Source: Streptomyces sp. CC208A
GTDB lineage: Bacteria; Actinomycetota; Actinomycetes; Streptomycetales; Streptomycetaceae
Reading direction: 5' to 3'
Assembly: GCF_030010625.1 (NCBI RefSeq)
Contig: NZ_JASCXN010000033.1
Location: 17,921-81,920 of the forward strand
Length of the DNA stretch: 64,000 nt
In this document: positions 49,742 to 57,295 of the stretch, piece by piece
Layout of the letters: the number at the start of each line of letters is the position of its first letter
How positions within the stretch are numbered: the stretch's first letter is position 1
Notes under the pieces: model-generated
Told to the model about the DNA's origin: nothing
The model's database searches: none
The model's input: only the letters and a program-made list of their open reading frames with translations
Translations under genes and position numbers: made by a program

Positions 49742-50293
49742 CTACCGGGGGGCGCGCGCCAGGCGGTGGTAGCCGCCGTCGAAGTAGAGCAGACCGTCAC
49801 CGCCCTTCTCGCTGCGGCTCGCGCTCACCACGCCGCCGATGAACACGGAGTGGTCACCGGAGCCGTAGCCCTCCGAGAGCTCGCACTCCAGCCAGGCCAG
49901 CGCCCCCGCGAGCAGCGGCGATCCGGTCGCCGGTCCTGGCACCCAGTCCACGCCCTCGAACTGGGCGGGCCCCAGGGGCCGCTTCTTGTCCGCGAAGAAC
50001 CGGGCCAGGCCCTCCTGTTCGACGTCCATGATCGACACCCCGAAGGCGCCCGCGCCGGAGATGGCGTCGTGCATCACCGCGCTGTGGGCGATGCAGCACA
50101 GGACGGACGGAGGGTCGAGCGACACGGACGTGAACGCGTTGGCGGTCATCCCGTGGAGGTGGGCGCCTCCGACGGTGAGGACCACGACGCCCGTCGCGAA
50201 CTGGGACATGGTGCTGCGCAGTTCCTGAGGCGTCACCGGGCGCGGTTCTCGTATGCCCGGGACCGGTTCCGTCTGAACGGGCAAGGAATTCAC
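49742..50293 (-). CDS. Flavin reductase, NAD(P)H:FMN/FAD type
   Basis: A 183-residue flavin-reductase-like domain protein (split-barrel FMN-binding). Family landmarks are FATGVVVLTVGGAHLHGMTANAFTSVSLDPPSVLCCI, then FGVSIMDVEQEGLARFFADK and GGVVSASRS. It supplies reduced flavin to a two-component monooxygenase; the acyl-CoA-dehydrogenase-fold enzyme at 47977 is the obvious user. GTG start at 50293. It is divergent from the transaminase across a 246-bp, A/T-richer region likely to contain both promoters. Confidence 0.95.
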   Translation of the reverse strand: MNSLPVQTEPVPGIREPRPVTPQELRSTMSQFATGVVVLTVGGAHLHGMTANAFTSVSLDPPSVLCCIAHSAVMHDAISGAGAFGVSIMDVEQEGLARFFADKKRPLGPAQFEGVDWVPGPATGSPLLAGALAWLECELSEGYGSGDHSVFIGGVVSASRSEKGGDGLLYFDGGYHRLARAPR

Positions 50294-50539
50294 ACCATCC
50301 CCCTCGAATAACTCATCATGGAATAGTTTCCGGTCTTCCGGAAATGGAAAAGCGGAACGCCCCCAACGTAGCCGAAAGGCTTCGGCGCCTTCTCATCACG
50401 GGGTAATTCGGTGCCGATCGCCCGAGAGCGGCCGTCGATGACCGGAGCATGACCGGGATTGGATTCAATTCTTCGGTGCGCCGGCGGGGCCGCCTCGGCG
50501 CGTCCACTCCGACACCGTAGGACCGGAAAAGAGGGCGTC

Positions 50540-52138
50540 ATGAATTCTGCCTCCGACTCCACCGAACTCGAGCTCGCGGAGCCGCATCTGCGGGAGGTTC
50601 TCTCCACCGTGGGGCTCGACGTCGAGTACGTGCGCTCCGAAGGGAACACGCTCTACCGGCTCGACGCCGACGGCCGCGAGATCGCCGTCCTCGACTACGC
50701 CGGCGGCTACGGCTCCCTGATGTTCGGCCACAACCACCCCGCCCTCACCGCCCGCGCGAAGCAGCTCCTCGACGAGGGGACCCCGACGCACGCGCAGTTC
50801 TCCCGCCACCCCTACGCGAACCGGGTCGCCACGGAACTCAACCGGATCGTCCACCGTGAACTCGGCGACGACGAACCGTACTTCGCGATCTTCGCCAACA
50901 GCGGCGCGGAGGCGATCGAAGCCGCCGTCAAGCACGCCGAGCTGGACCGCGGGGCGCGCGCCGCCGCGCTCGTCGACGAGATCGAGACCCATGCCGCCGC
51001 CGTACGCGAGACGGCCGCGTCCGGCACCGCGGTGATCGCCGGAGGCGCCCTCGCCCGGCTCGGACTCGACGACTCCGCCGACGGCGCCCACGACGTGGAG
51101 CGGCTGCTGGCCGGCATCGCCCGGCACAACGCCGAACAGCGGTCCAGGCCGCCGCTCTTCCTGACGCTCGAAGGCTCGTTCCACGGGAAGCTCGTCGGCA
51201 GCGTCCAGCTCACCCACAACGCCGGCTACCGCACCCCCTTCTCCTCGCTCGCCGCACAGGCCCGCTTCGTCCCCCTCGACCGGCCGGAGGAGCTGCGGAA
51301 GACGGTCGAGAACGAGCGCGGCACGCTGCTCGACCCGGTGATCGCGGACGGGGTCGTGGACGTCGTGGAGCGCGAGTACCCGGTGTTCTGCGCCTTCCTC
51401 GTCGAACCGATCCAGGGCGAGGGCGGCATCAACGTGCTGTCCGAGGCGTTCGCGCGGGAGATCCAGGAGGTGTGCGCCGCGATCGACTGCCCGGTCGTCA
51501 TAGACGAGATCCAGTGCGGCATGGGCAGGACCGGCACGTTCCTCGCCAGCTCCGCCATCGGCCTGAAGGGCGACTACTACGCCCTCGCGAAGAGCCTCGG
51601 CGGCGGGATCGCCAAGTCCGCGGTGATGCTCGTCCGGGAGGCCCGCTACCGCCGGGAGTTCGAGCTCGTGCACAGCTCGACCTTCGCCAAGGACAGCTTC
51701 TCCTGCCACATCGCGCTCCAGGTCCTCGGGATGCTGGAGGCCGAGGACGGCCGGGCCTACCGGATCGCCGCCGAGCGCGGCCGGGCGCTCGCCGGGGCGC
51801 TCACCTCGGTCCTCGGCGCCTTCCCCACGGTGCTCAGGGAGGTCCGCGGCAAGGGCCTCATGCTGGGCCTGGACTTCGCCGACCAGGCGGACTCCCCGTC
51901 GCCCGTCCTCCGGGAGCTGTCGGCCGCCGGCTTCCTCGGCTACGCGATAGCCGGCTATCTGCTGCGGGAGCACCGGATCCGCACGTTCCCGACGGCGAGC
52001 GCGGTGAACACCCTCCGTTTTGAACCGTCGCTGCTGCTGACGGACGAGGAGATCGGCCGCCTGGAGACGGCGCTGCGCGATGTGTGCGCCGTCCTGCGCG
52101 AGCAGGACGGGAACCGTCTGCTGCCGTCGGCCGCCTGA
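50540..52138 (+). CDS. Class III aminotransferase with internal insertion (aldehyde transaminase)
   Basis: A 532-residue fold-type I PLP aminotransferase. YAGGYGSLMFGHNHPAL, NSGAEAIEAAVKHAEL, cofactor Asp in VVIDEIQCGMGRTGTF and PLP Lys in YYALAKSLGGGIAKS are intact. About 75 extra residues separate the GAEAIEAA helix from the FLTLEGSFHGK strand, which is not usual for the roughly 430-residue family. In PKS clusters with a terminal thioester reductase, this family aminates the released aldehyde (CpkG-like role in coelimycin biosynthesis). ATG 50540 has GGAAAAGAGGG upstream. A hairpin terminator follows. Confidence 0.9.
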   Translation: MNSASDSTELELAEPHLREVLSTVGLDVEYVRSEGNTLYRLDADGREIAVLDYAGGYGSLMFGHNHPALTARAKQLLDEGTPTHAQFSRHPYANRVATELNRIVHRELGDDEPYFAIFANSGAEAIEAAVKHAELDRGARAAALVDEIETHAAAVRETAASGTAVIAGGALARLGLDDSADGAHDVERLLAGIARHNAEQRSRPPLFLTLEGSFHGKLVGSVQLTHNAGYRTPFSSLAAQARFVPLDRPEELRKTVENERGTLLDPVIADGVVDVVEREYPVFCAFLVEPIQGEGGINVLSEAFAREIQEVCAAIDCPVVIDEIQCGMGRTGTFLASSAIGLKGDYYALAKSLGGGIAKSAVMLVREARYRREFELVHSSTFAKDSFSCHIALQVLGMLEAEDGRAYRIAAERGRALAGALTSVLGAFPTVLREVRGKGLMLGLDFADQADSPSPVLRELSAAGFLGYAIAGYLLREHRIRTFPTASAVNTLRFEPSLLLTDEEIGRLETALRDVCAVLREQDGNRLLPSAA

Positions 52139-52143
52139 GCACG

Positions 52144-52185
52144 CGCCGGGTGTCCATGGGGGCCGGAGCCCCCGGACACCCGGCG
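52144..52185. terminator. Bidirectional hairpin between transaminase and SARP genes
   Basis: A 12-bp perfect outer stem (52144-52155 with 52174-52185), plus an inner GGGGGC/GCCCCC stem, followed by TTCTTC on the + strand. It lies between convergent genes. Confidence 0.92.
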
Positions 52186-52223
52186 TTCTTCGTCCTCCGG
52201 GCTGGGTCGGCCCGTCGGACCCG

Positions 52224-54569
52224 TCAGACCCGCTGTCTGGCCCGGCGGCAGCCATGGGCGGGGGTGGGGACGGGGACGGTGACGTGGTCCACGTCCGTCA
52301 GCTCCTGCACGAAACCGGGGGCCGGGGGCGCCGGGGCCGGGCTCCGCCTCGCGGACAGCCCCGCCGTCTCCTGGTCGAGCGTGATCGTCGTCGCGTGGCG
52401 CCGGCCGCCTCCCCACCCCGGCCGCCGTCTCAGCAGCTCGGGCCGGGCGCTCGCCATCACCAGCAGCGGTACGGAGCCGAAGCACTCGCTGAGGCCCTCG
52501 ACGAAGTCGAGCAGACGGTCGTCGGCGCGGTGCACCTGCTCGAAGACCAGCGCGAGCGGCTGGTCGTGGGCGACCGCTTCCATGAAGTGGACCCAGCTCA
52601 GGGAGGACGCCCCGGCGTCGGCGGTGGTGCCGTCGTCCGTTCCGGGGGCGTCACCGAGGAGCAGCTCGCACAGCCCCGCCCGTACCCGGTCCGCGCGCTC
52701 CGCGGACAGCGGGAGACCGTCGACGGCGGTGGCCACCCGGCTCCGGACGACGTCGGCCGGATCGTCCGGCAGGATCCCGCAGTACGCGGAGAGCATCTCC
52801 GCCTGGATCGCCCGCGGGCCGCCGCGCAGGGCGGGCCGTACGGTACCGACCAGGCATCTGGCCCGGTCCGGCTGGGTCGGGATCCAGTGCGAGAAATCGG
52901 TGACGAAGCGGTTCTTCCCGCTGCCCTCCTCGCCGAGGACCGTGACCATCTGCGGGGTGCTGCGGCGCTGGGCGCGCCGGAACACGCTCTGCAGCAGCTG
53001 GAGTTCGCACTCGCGGTCCGCTCCGCCGAGCGGCTCGTCGACGCTCTCGACGCACCAGGACTCGGGTGCGTCGCCGCGGCGGTAGACGAAGCCGCCGCGT
53101 ACGGCCCGCCGGGTCCGGTCGCAGACCAGGACCTCGCGGTCCGGGGTGTGCTCAAGCAGCGTCTGGCACTCCTCCAGGAGGGTGCCCGTGACGGAGGTGG
53201 TGCCCTCGGCACCGGGGCGGGTGCGGACCAGGGCCTCTCCGGTGGAGACGGCCACCCGGACCTCGGGGCCGGGCGCGGCGGGGTCGGCGGTGGCTCCGGC
53301 GAGGGCGTCCCGGACCGAGAGCCCGGCCCGTACGGCTCGTTCCGCGTCGGTACGGAGGGTGCCGGGGGACTCGAAGAGCGCCATGGTCACCGGTCCGATG
53401 GAGGCGACGACGGTGCCGTCGTACGACTCGATCTCCTTCTCGACGCGGCCCAGCGCGTCGACGAGGAGGTCGTCGGCGTCCCCGCCGGCCGCGCTGATCG
53501 CGGCCGGGTCGAAGCGCGTACGGATGAGCACGACGCTGGTCTGCTTGCGCTGCGCCGAGCCGGCACCTGGTCGGGGGTGCCGCTCGGGCGAGGCGGACGA
53601 GGGGGGAGAGGCCGGAGAAGTGGGGGTGGACGGGGAGGCGGGGGGAGCGGGGAGGGCGGTGGGGGTGGACGGGGAGGCGGGGGAGGGCGCTGGGGAGAAG
53701 GGCGGCGCCGCGGACGCGAGCTCCGGTCGCGCGGCGGGCGCCCCGCGTAAGACGACGGGCGTCCCGCGCGGGGACGCCTCCTGTCTCCAGGTCTGCCAGG
53801 GCTCGCCGGGGGACGAGCAGCCCGGGGTCGCCAGGGCGGGATCGTGGGCGAGGATCCCCCGCTGGAGGTTCTGGAGTCCGCGGCTGGGCTCCAGGCCGAG
53901 TTCGTCGACGAGGGCCGACCGTACACGCGTGTAGACATTGAGCGCGTCGGCCTGCCGGCCGCAGCGGTAGAGGGCCAGCATCAGCTGGGCGCAGGAGCGT
54001 TCCCGCAGCACCTCCGTCTCGACCATGGCCTTCAGTTCGCCGATGATCGCGTGGTGCCGGCCCGAGGCCAGCTCCGCTTCGAAGTAGTCCTCCAGGGCGT
54101 CCAGCCGGACGCCCTGGAGCGAGGTCAGCTCGGGCCAGCCGATGCCGGCCTCGACGAGGTCGGCCATCGGGACGCCCCGCCACAGATCCAGGGCCCCGCG
54201 CAGGGTCCGCGCGGCCGTGTGGGGCGAACCGGAGGACAACTCGGCCCGGCCGGCCTCCAGTTGGGCGTAGAACCGGAAGAGGTCGATCCTGTCGGGATCG
54301 GTACGCAGGACGTAGCCGGGCGCCTGGGTCACCAGAGCGGCGGACGAGAGCACGCTCCGCAGGCCCCACACGGCGTTCTGCAGTATCTGCCGTGCGGACG
54401 CGGGCGCTTCGTCGACCGGCCAGAGCGCGTCCAGGAGCTGGCTCGTCGCCACGACGCGGTTGGCCTGCAGCAGCAGGAATCCGAGGGTGGCCCGCTGTCT
54501 CATTCCCCCGAGAGCGACGGGCTGGCCGTCGACCAAGACTTCAAGTGGACCTAGAACTTGAAACTGCAT
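52224..54569 (-). CDS. Large SARP-type pathway regulator (PimR-like, shortened)
   Basis: A 781-residue regulator. An N-terminal OmpR-type winged helix (about 1-95, GPLEVLVDGQPVALGGMRQRATLGFLL) is followed by a BTAD helical domain (about 98-245), together a SARP. A Pro/Ser/Thr linker leads to a class III cyclase-like domain (about 340-505, DGTVVASIGPVTMALF, VRVAVSTGEALVR). An AAA-type ATPase starts at about 540 with Walker A GEEGSGKN (546-553), where Asn replaces the usual Ser/Thr. The protein ends soon after the Walker B region, so the TPR half of PimR-like proteins is missing. Leu274 is encoded by TTA. ATG 54569 begins the conserved QFQVLGPLEV. Confidence 0.9.
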   Translation of the reverse strand: MQFQVLGPLEVLVDGQPVALGGMRQRATLGFLLLQANRVVATSQLLDALWPVDEAPASARQILQNAVWGLRSVLSSAALVTQAPGYVLRTDPDRIDLFRFYAQLEAGRAELSSGSPHTAARTLRGALDLWRGVPMADLVEAGIGWPELTSLQGVRLDALEDYFEAELASGRHHAIIGELKAMVETEVLRERSCAQLMLALYRCGRQADALNVYTRVRSALVDELGLEPSRGLQNLQRGILAHDPALATPGCSSPGEPWQTWRQEASPRGTPVVLRGAPAARPELASAAPPFSPAPSPASPSTPTALPAPPASPSTPTSPASPPSSASPERHPRPGAGSAQRKQTSVVLIRTRFDPAAISAAGGDADDLLVDALGRVEKEIESYDGTVVASIGPVTMALFESPGTLRTDAERAVRAGLSVRDALAGATADPAAPGPEVRVAVSTGEALVRTRPGAEGTTSVTGTLLEECQTLLEHTPDREVLVCDRTRRAVRGGFVYRRGDAPESWCVESVDEPLGGADRECELQLLQSVFRRAQRRSTPQMVTVLGEEGSGKNRFVTDFSHWIPTQPDRARCLVGTVRPALRGGPRAIQAEMLSAYCGILPDDPADVVRSRVATAVDGLPLSAERADRVRAGLCELLLGDAPGTDDGTTADAGASSLSWVHFMEAVAHDQPLALVFEQVHRADDRLLDFVEGLSECFGSVPLLVMASARPELLRRRPGWGGGRRHATTITLDQETAGLSARRSPAPAPPAPGFVQELTDVDHVTVPVPTPAHGCRRARQRV
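53748..53750 (-). other. TTA leucine codon (bldA target) in the SARP gene
   Basis: Codon 274 of the SARP gene reads TTA (Leu in TPVVLRG). In Streptomyces the only tRNA reading UUA is the bldA product, which accumulates late in growth, so full-length regulator should be made only then. Confidence 0.9.
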
Positions 54570-54771
54570 ACCCCTCGCCTTTACGTGAATTTCACATGAC
54601 CGCATGAGGAAATGCCTGAAACCGTTCGTCCCGCACCCGGATCTCGGCGCGCGAGGTCGACCCCGTGGAGTTCGCGCAACAATCCACAGCGTACTGACCG
54701 AAAAGCGGTCGACCCAGACCCCCATCGGAGATCTGCGTCACATCCGGGCAAAAGCCCTGGGGGACGCAAAA

Positions 54772-54805
54772 CTGCGCGTTGTGCCATCGGCAGCACAACG
54801 CGCAG
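54772..54805 (-). terminator. Terminator of the P450-ferredoxin operon
   Basis: A 12-bp perfect stem (54772-54783 with 54794-54805) and 10-nt loop. Read on the minus strand it is followed by TTTT, the classical form, and it lies 45 bp after the ferredoxin stop. The rest of 54570-54849 holds the SARP promoter region, including a GTGAATTTCAC palindrome at 54585-54595. Confidence 0.9.
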
Positions 54806-54849
54806 CGGGTCGTCCGGGATGCGGTCCGAGGCGCTCCGGAAAGTAATGG

Positions 54850-55077
54850 TCAACCCGATGGAGGAATCTCCGAGTCGTCCTCGGTGAGGCTGATCGCCTC
54901 CATCGGACAGCAGGAAATGACACCCTCCGCTTCCGCTATCTCGTCGGCATCGGAGAGTTCGGTCTTCAGCACCACGGCGGAACCTTCGTCGCCCAGCCGG
55001 AACAGGTCGGGCGCGACCGCCGCGCACAGCCCGGAGCCCCCGCACTCCCGCCGGTCGACACTCAGCGTTCTCGTCAT
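54850..55077 (-). CDS. Small [3Fe-4S]-type ferredoxin
   Basis: A 75-residue ferredoxin of the P450-partner type. The cluster ligands follow C-x5-C (ECGGSGLCAAVAPDLF) with a later CCP motif (VISCCPMEAI). The C-terminal acidic tail is typical. It transfers electrons from a ferredoxin reductase (not in the window) to the P450 encoded 25 bp upstream. Second gene of a two-gene operon closed by a strong terminator. Confidence 0.93.
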   Translation of the reverse strand: MTRTLSVDRRECGGSGLCAAVAPDLFRLGDEGSAVVLKTELSDADEIAEAEGVISCCPMEAISLTEDDSEIPPSG

Positions 55078-55102
55078 CCTGGGTCCCCTCCCGGTGCCGG
55101 CC

Positions 55103-56329
55103 TCAGCGCTCCCCGTCGCCGTGGAGGACGACGGGAAGGGAGGTCAGGCTCCGCAGCAGCCAGGTCTCGTTGTAGGCGATCTCCTCGCGCGGCACGGCGA
55201 GCCGCAGGTCCGGGAAGCGGTCGAAGAGGGCCGGGATGGCGATCGCGGACTCCAGCCGGGCCAGGGCGGCGCCGAGGCAGTTGTGCAGGCCGTGCCCGAG
55301 GCCCAGGTGGCGGGGGCCGTCGCGGGTGATGTCCAGCCGGTCCGGGTCCTCGAAGCGCCTCGGGTCGCGGTTGGCGGACTGCAGCGCGGCCACCACGGGG
55401 GCGCCGGCCGGCAGCTTCACCCCGCCGATCTCCACGTCCTCCTTGGCGAAGCGGAAGAGCCCGATGGTCAGGGCGCCCTCGAAGCGCAGGAACTCCTCGA
55501 CCGCCGAGCCGATCAGCTCCGGCTGGTCGGCCAGGAGTTTCCGCTGGTCGGGGTTGTCGAGCAGGGCCAGCACCGCCGAGCCGATCAGGTTCCTGGTGGT
55601 GTCGAGGCCCACCATGATCATCAGGGCCACCATGGCGACCAGTTCCGCCTCGTTCAGCCGGTCGTCGCCGTCCCGCGCCGCGATCAGGCTGGAGGTGAGG
55701 TCGTCGCCCGGCCGCAGGCGCTTCTCGGCGATCAGCGCCTTTCCGTACGCGCTGATCTCCTCGAAGGCGCGGGTGGCGTCGTCCTGGAGGTCCGGGTCGG
55801 AGGTGAACGCCCGCTCGATCGCGTGGAGCATCTCCTGGAAGCGGTCGAGCGGAATGCCCATGATCTCGCCCATGACCTCGGCGGGCACGATGCTCGCGTA
55901 CGTCATGACGTCCGGCTCGTCCTGCGCGGCGAGGCGGTCGAGGGCGGACTCCACGATGCGGGAGATCGGTTCCTCCCACTGCGCGGTGCGGCGGGGGGTG
56001 AAGGCGCTCATCGCGAGCCGGCGGACCCGCGTGTGGTCCGGCGGGTCGAGGACGGTGAGGATCCGCTCGACCGGGGTGCCCTCCGCGTAGACGAGTCCGG
56101 CGTCCTTGAACTCCTGCGCCGCCCACGCGGCCGCGTCATTGCTGAAGCGCTGGTCGCCGAGCAGGGCGTGCACGTCCTCGAAACGGCTCACTATCCACAT
56201 CGGCACATTCCCGACGGGGAATTCGAATTCATGCACCGGGGAATTGTCGCGGAGCCAGGCGAACATCGGGTAAGGGTCCTGGTAGTACTCGGACCCAAAG
56301 AGTTTCGGGGGCGTTACGTGAGTGGCCAT
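55103..56329 (-). CDS. Cytochrome P450 of the biosynthetic cluster
   Basis: A 408-residue class I P450. LDPPDHTRVRRLAMSAFTPR is the C-helix region, and VGLDTTRN is the I-helix (Val replaces the usual Ala before Gly). EEFLRF is the K-helix ExxR, and the heme loop is LGHGLHNCLG (Leu replaces the usual first Phe). Both substitutions are mild; the Cys ligand is present. It likely hydroxylates, epoxidises or desaturates the polyketide-derived product. ATG 56329 has GGAGGCGAA immediately upstream. The ferredoxin gene follows 25 bp later. Confidence 0.95.
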   Translation of the reverse strand: MATHVTPPKLFGSEYYQDPYPMFAWLRDNSPVHEFEFPVGNVPMWIVSRFEDVHALLGDQRFSNDAAAWAAQEFKDAGLVYAEGTPVERILTVLDPPDHTRVRRLAMSAFTPRRTAQWEEPISRIVESALDRLAAQDEPDVMTYASIVPAEVMGEIMGIPLDRFQEMLHAIERAFTSDPDLQDDATRAFEEISAYGKALIAEKRLRPGDDLTSSLIAARDGDDRLNEAELVAMVALMIMVGLDTTRNLIGSAVLALLDNPDQRKLLADQPELIGSAVEEFLRFEGALTIGLFRFAKEDVEIGGVKLPAGAPVVAALQSANRDPRRFEDPDRLDITRDGPRHLGLGHGLHNCLGAALARLESAIAIPALFDRFPDLRLAVPREEIAYNETWLLRSLTSLPVVLHGDGER

Positions 56330-56393
56330 TTCGCCTCCATTATGGGATACTGGACCGCGATTCTCATACGGCCTCCAGGGGACTTGTCGAAGA

Positions 56394-56432
56394 TTAGTAC
56401 GTGCTGCCCTCATTTCGCTAACGAATCACTAA
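56394..56432 (-). promoter_or_regulatory. Promoter with SARP-box-like heptamers before P450-ferredoxin operon
   Basis: On the minus strand, TTAGTGA-TTCG-TTAGCGA (56432 to 56415) forms two heptamers, six of seven bases identical, with an 11-bp period. The second overlaps a -35-like TTAGCG, and a TACTAA -10-like hexamer (56399-56394) follows after 16 bp. The ATG is about 65 bp downstream. Confidence 0.6.
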
Positions 56433-56528
56433 CCGGCGAAATCCGGCCATGTTTCCGGGAACGACGCACGCACCCCCGGCGGCCCTGACGGGAACGTTCC
56501 GGGGGTGTGTACGGGACGATTCGCGGAA

Positions 56529-57110
56529 TCAGCGCACGGTGCCGTTCCACTTCCAGTTGCGCCGGCGCGGAAGTCCGGGCAGTTCCGTCCGTCCGGTGCA
56601 CCAGAGAAGGGTGTCGGACGCGCCGAAGCCGGTCGGGGCGTCCGGGAAGAGCCGCTCGACCACGGGTGCCGCCATCTCGTCCGAGGGGGCCCAGTCGAAA
56701 CCGAGGCCCTGGGCGATGTCCCGGGTGTGCACGGTCAGTTCGAGGACGCCCATGGCCGCGAAGCCGGGACCGTCGGAGTGGCCGTACGGGTGCCAGGCCC
56801 TGACGTCGGGCGACGCCTCGCGGACCGCGGAGGCCAGGATGGAGCCGGAGATGCGGAGCCCTTCCAGGGCGTTGCGGATCGGCGCCGACGGGTCGATCGA
56901 GGCGAACAGGGTGATGTAGCGGTCCGTCGGCTGGGCGATGAGCAGGCCCGCGTAACCGACGACGCCGAGCGCGATGTGGTCGAGGGTCGCCCGGCACGTC
57001 CAGTCGAGGTCGCCCGCCTTCAGCTGCCAGCTCTGGTCCGCCCCCTTCTCCAGGACGGCGGTGGTCTCGGCGGCTGCCGCGGTCACGAGTTCGGGCCAGG
57101 AAGTGATCAT
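56529..57110 (-). CDS. DinB/maleylpyruvate-isomerase-N-type protein
   Basis: A 193-residue protein of the MDMPI-N/DinB four-helix-bundle superfamily. SWPELVTAAAAETTAVLEKGADQSW, then LDWTCRATLDHIALGVVGYAGLLI and MGVLELTVHTRDIAQGLGF match, with the His residues of the predicted metal site in DHIALG and ELTVHTRD. The superfamily includes thiol-dependent (mycothiol, bacillithiol) transferases. In a cluster it could detoxify reactive aldehydes or imines by mycothiol chemistry, but this is inference. ATG 57110 begins the conserved region. Confidence 0.82.
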   Translation of the reverse strand: MITSWPELVTAAAAETTAVLEKGADQSWQLKAGDLDWTCRATLDHIALGVVGYAGLLIAQPTDRYITLFASIDPSAPIRNALEGLRISGSILASAVREASPDVRAWHPYGHSDGPGFAAMGVLELTVHTRDIAQGLGFDWAPSDEMAAPVVERLFPDAPTGFGASDTLLWCTGRTELPGLPRRRNWKWNGTVR

Positions 57111-57205
57111 TGCTGTCTTTCCGCTCGGTGGATGAGTGCGGGCCTCCGGAGGGCGGAGGCCGTAAGTGCGGTACAGGTGAGTCTTTCTGACGTGGCGCCA
57201 GAAAA

Positions 57206-57265
57206 CGGCCGTCTCGGAGGAGACGGCCGGAGGCGGTGTGGCTCCGGGGGCGCCGGAGCCACACC
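57206..57265 (-). terminator. Tandem hairpins after the MFS exporter gene
   Basis: A 13-bp perfect stem (57235-57247 with 57253-57265), then a 10-bp perfect stem (57206-57215 with 57220-57229) followed by TTTT on the minus strand. Both lie downstream of the exporter gene, before the DinB-like gene. Confidence 0.9.
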
Positions 57266-57295
57266 ACGGGGCATCTTTCACCCCGTCGGAGGGAT

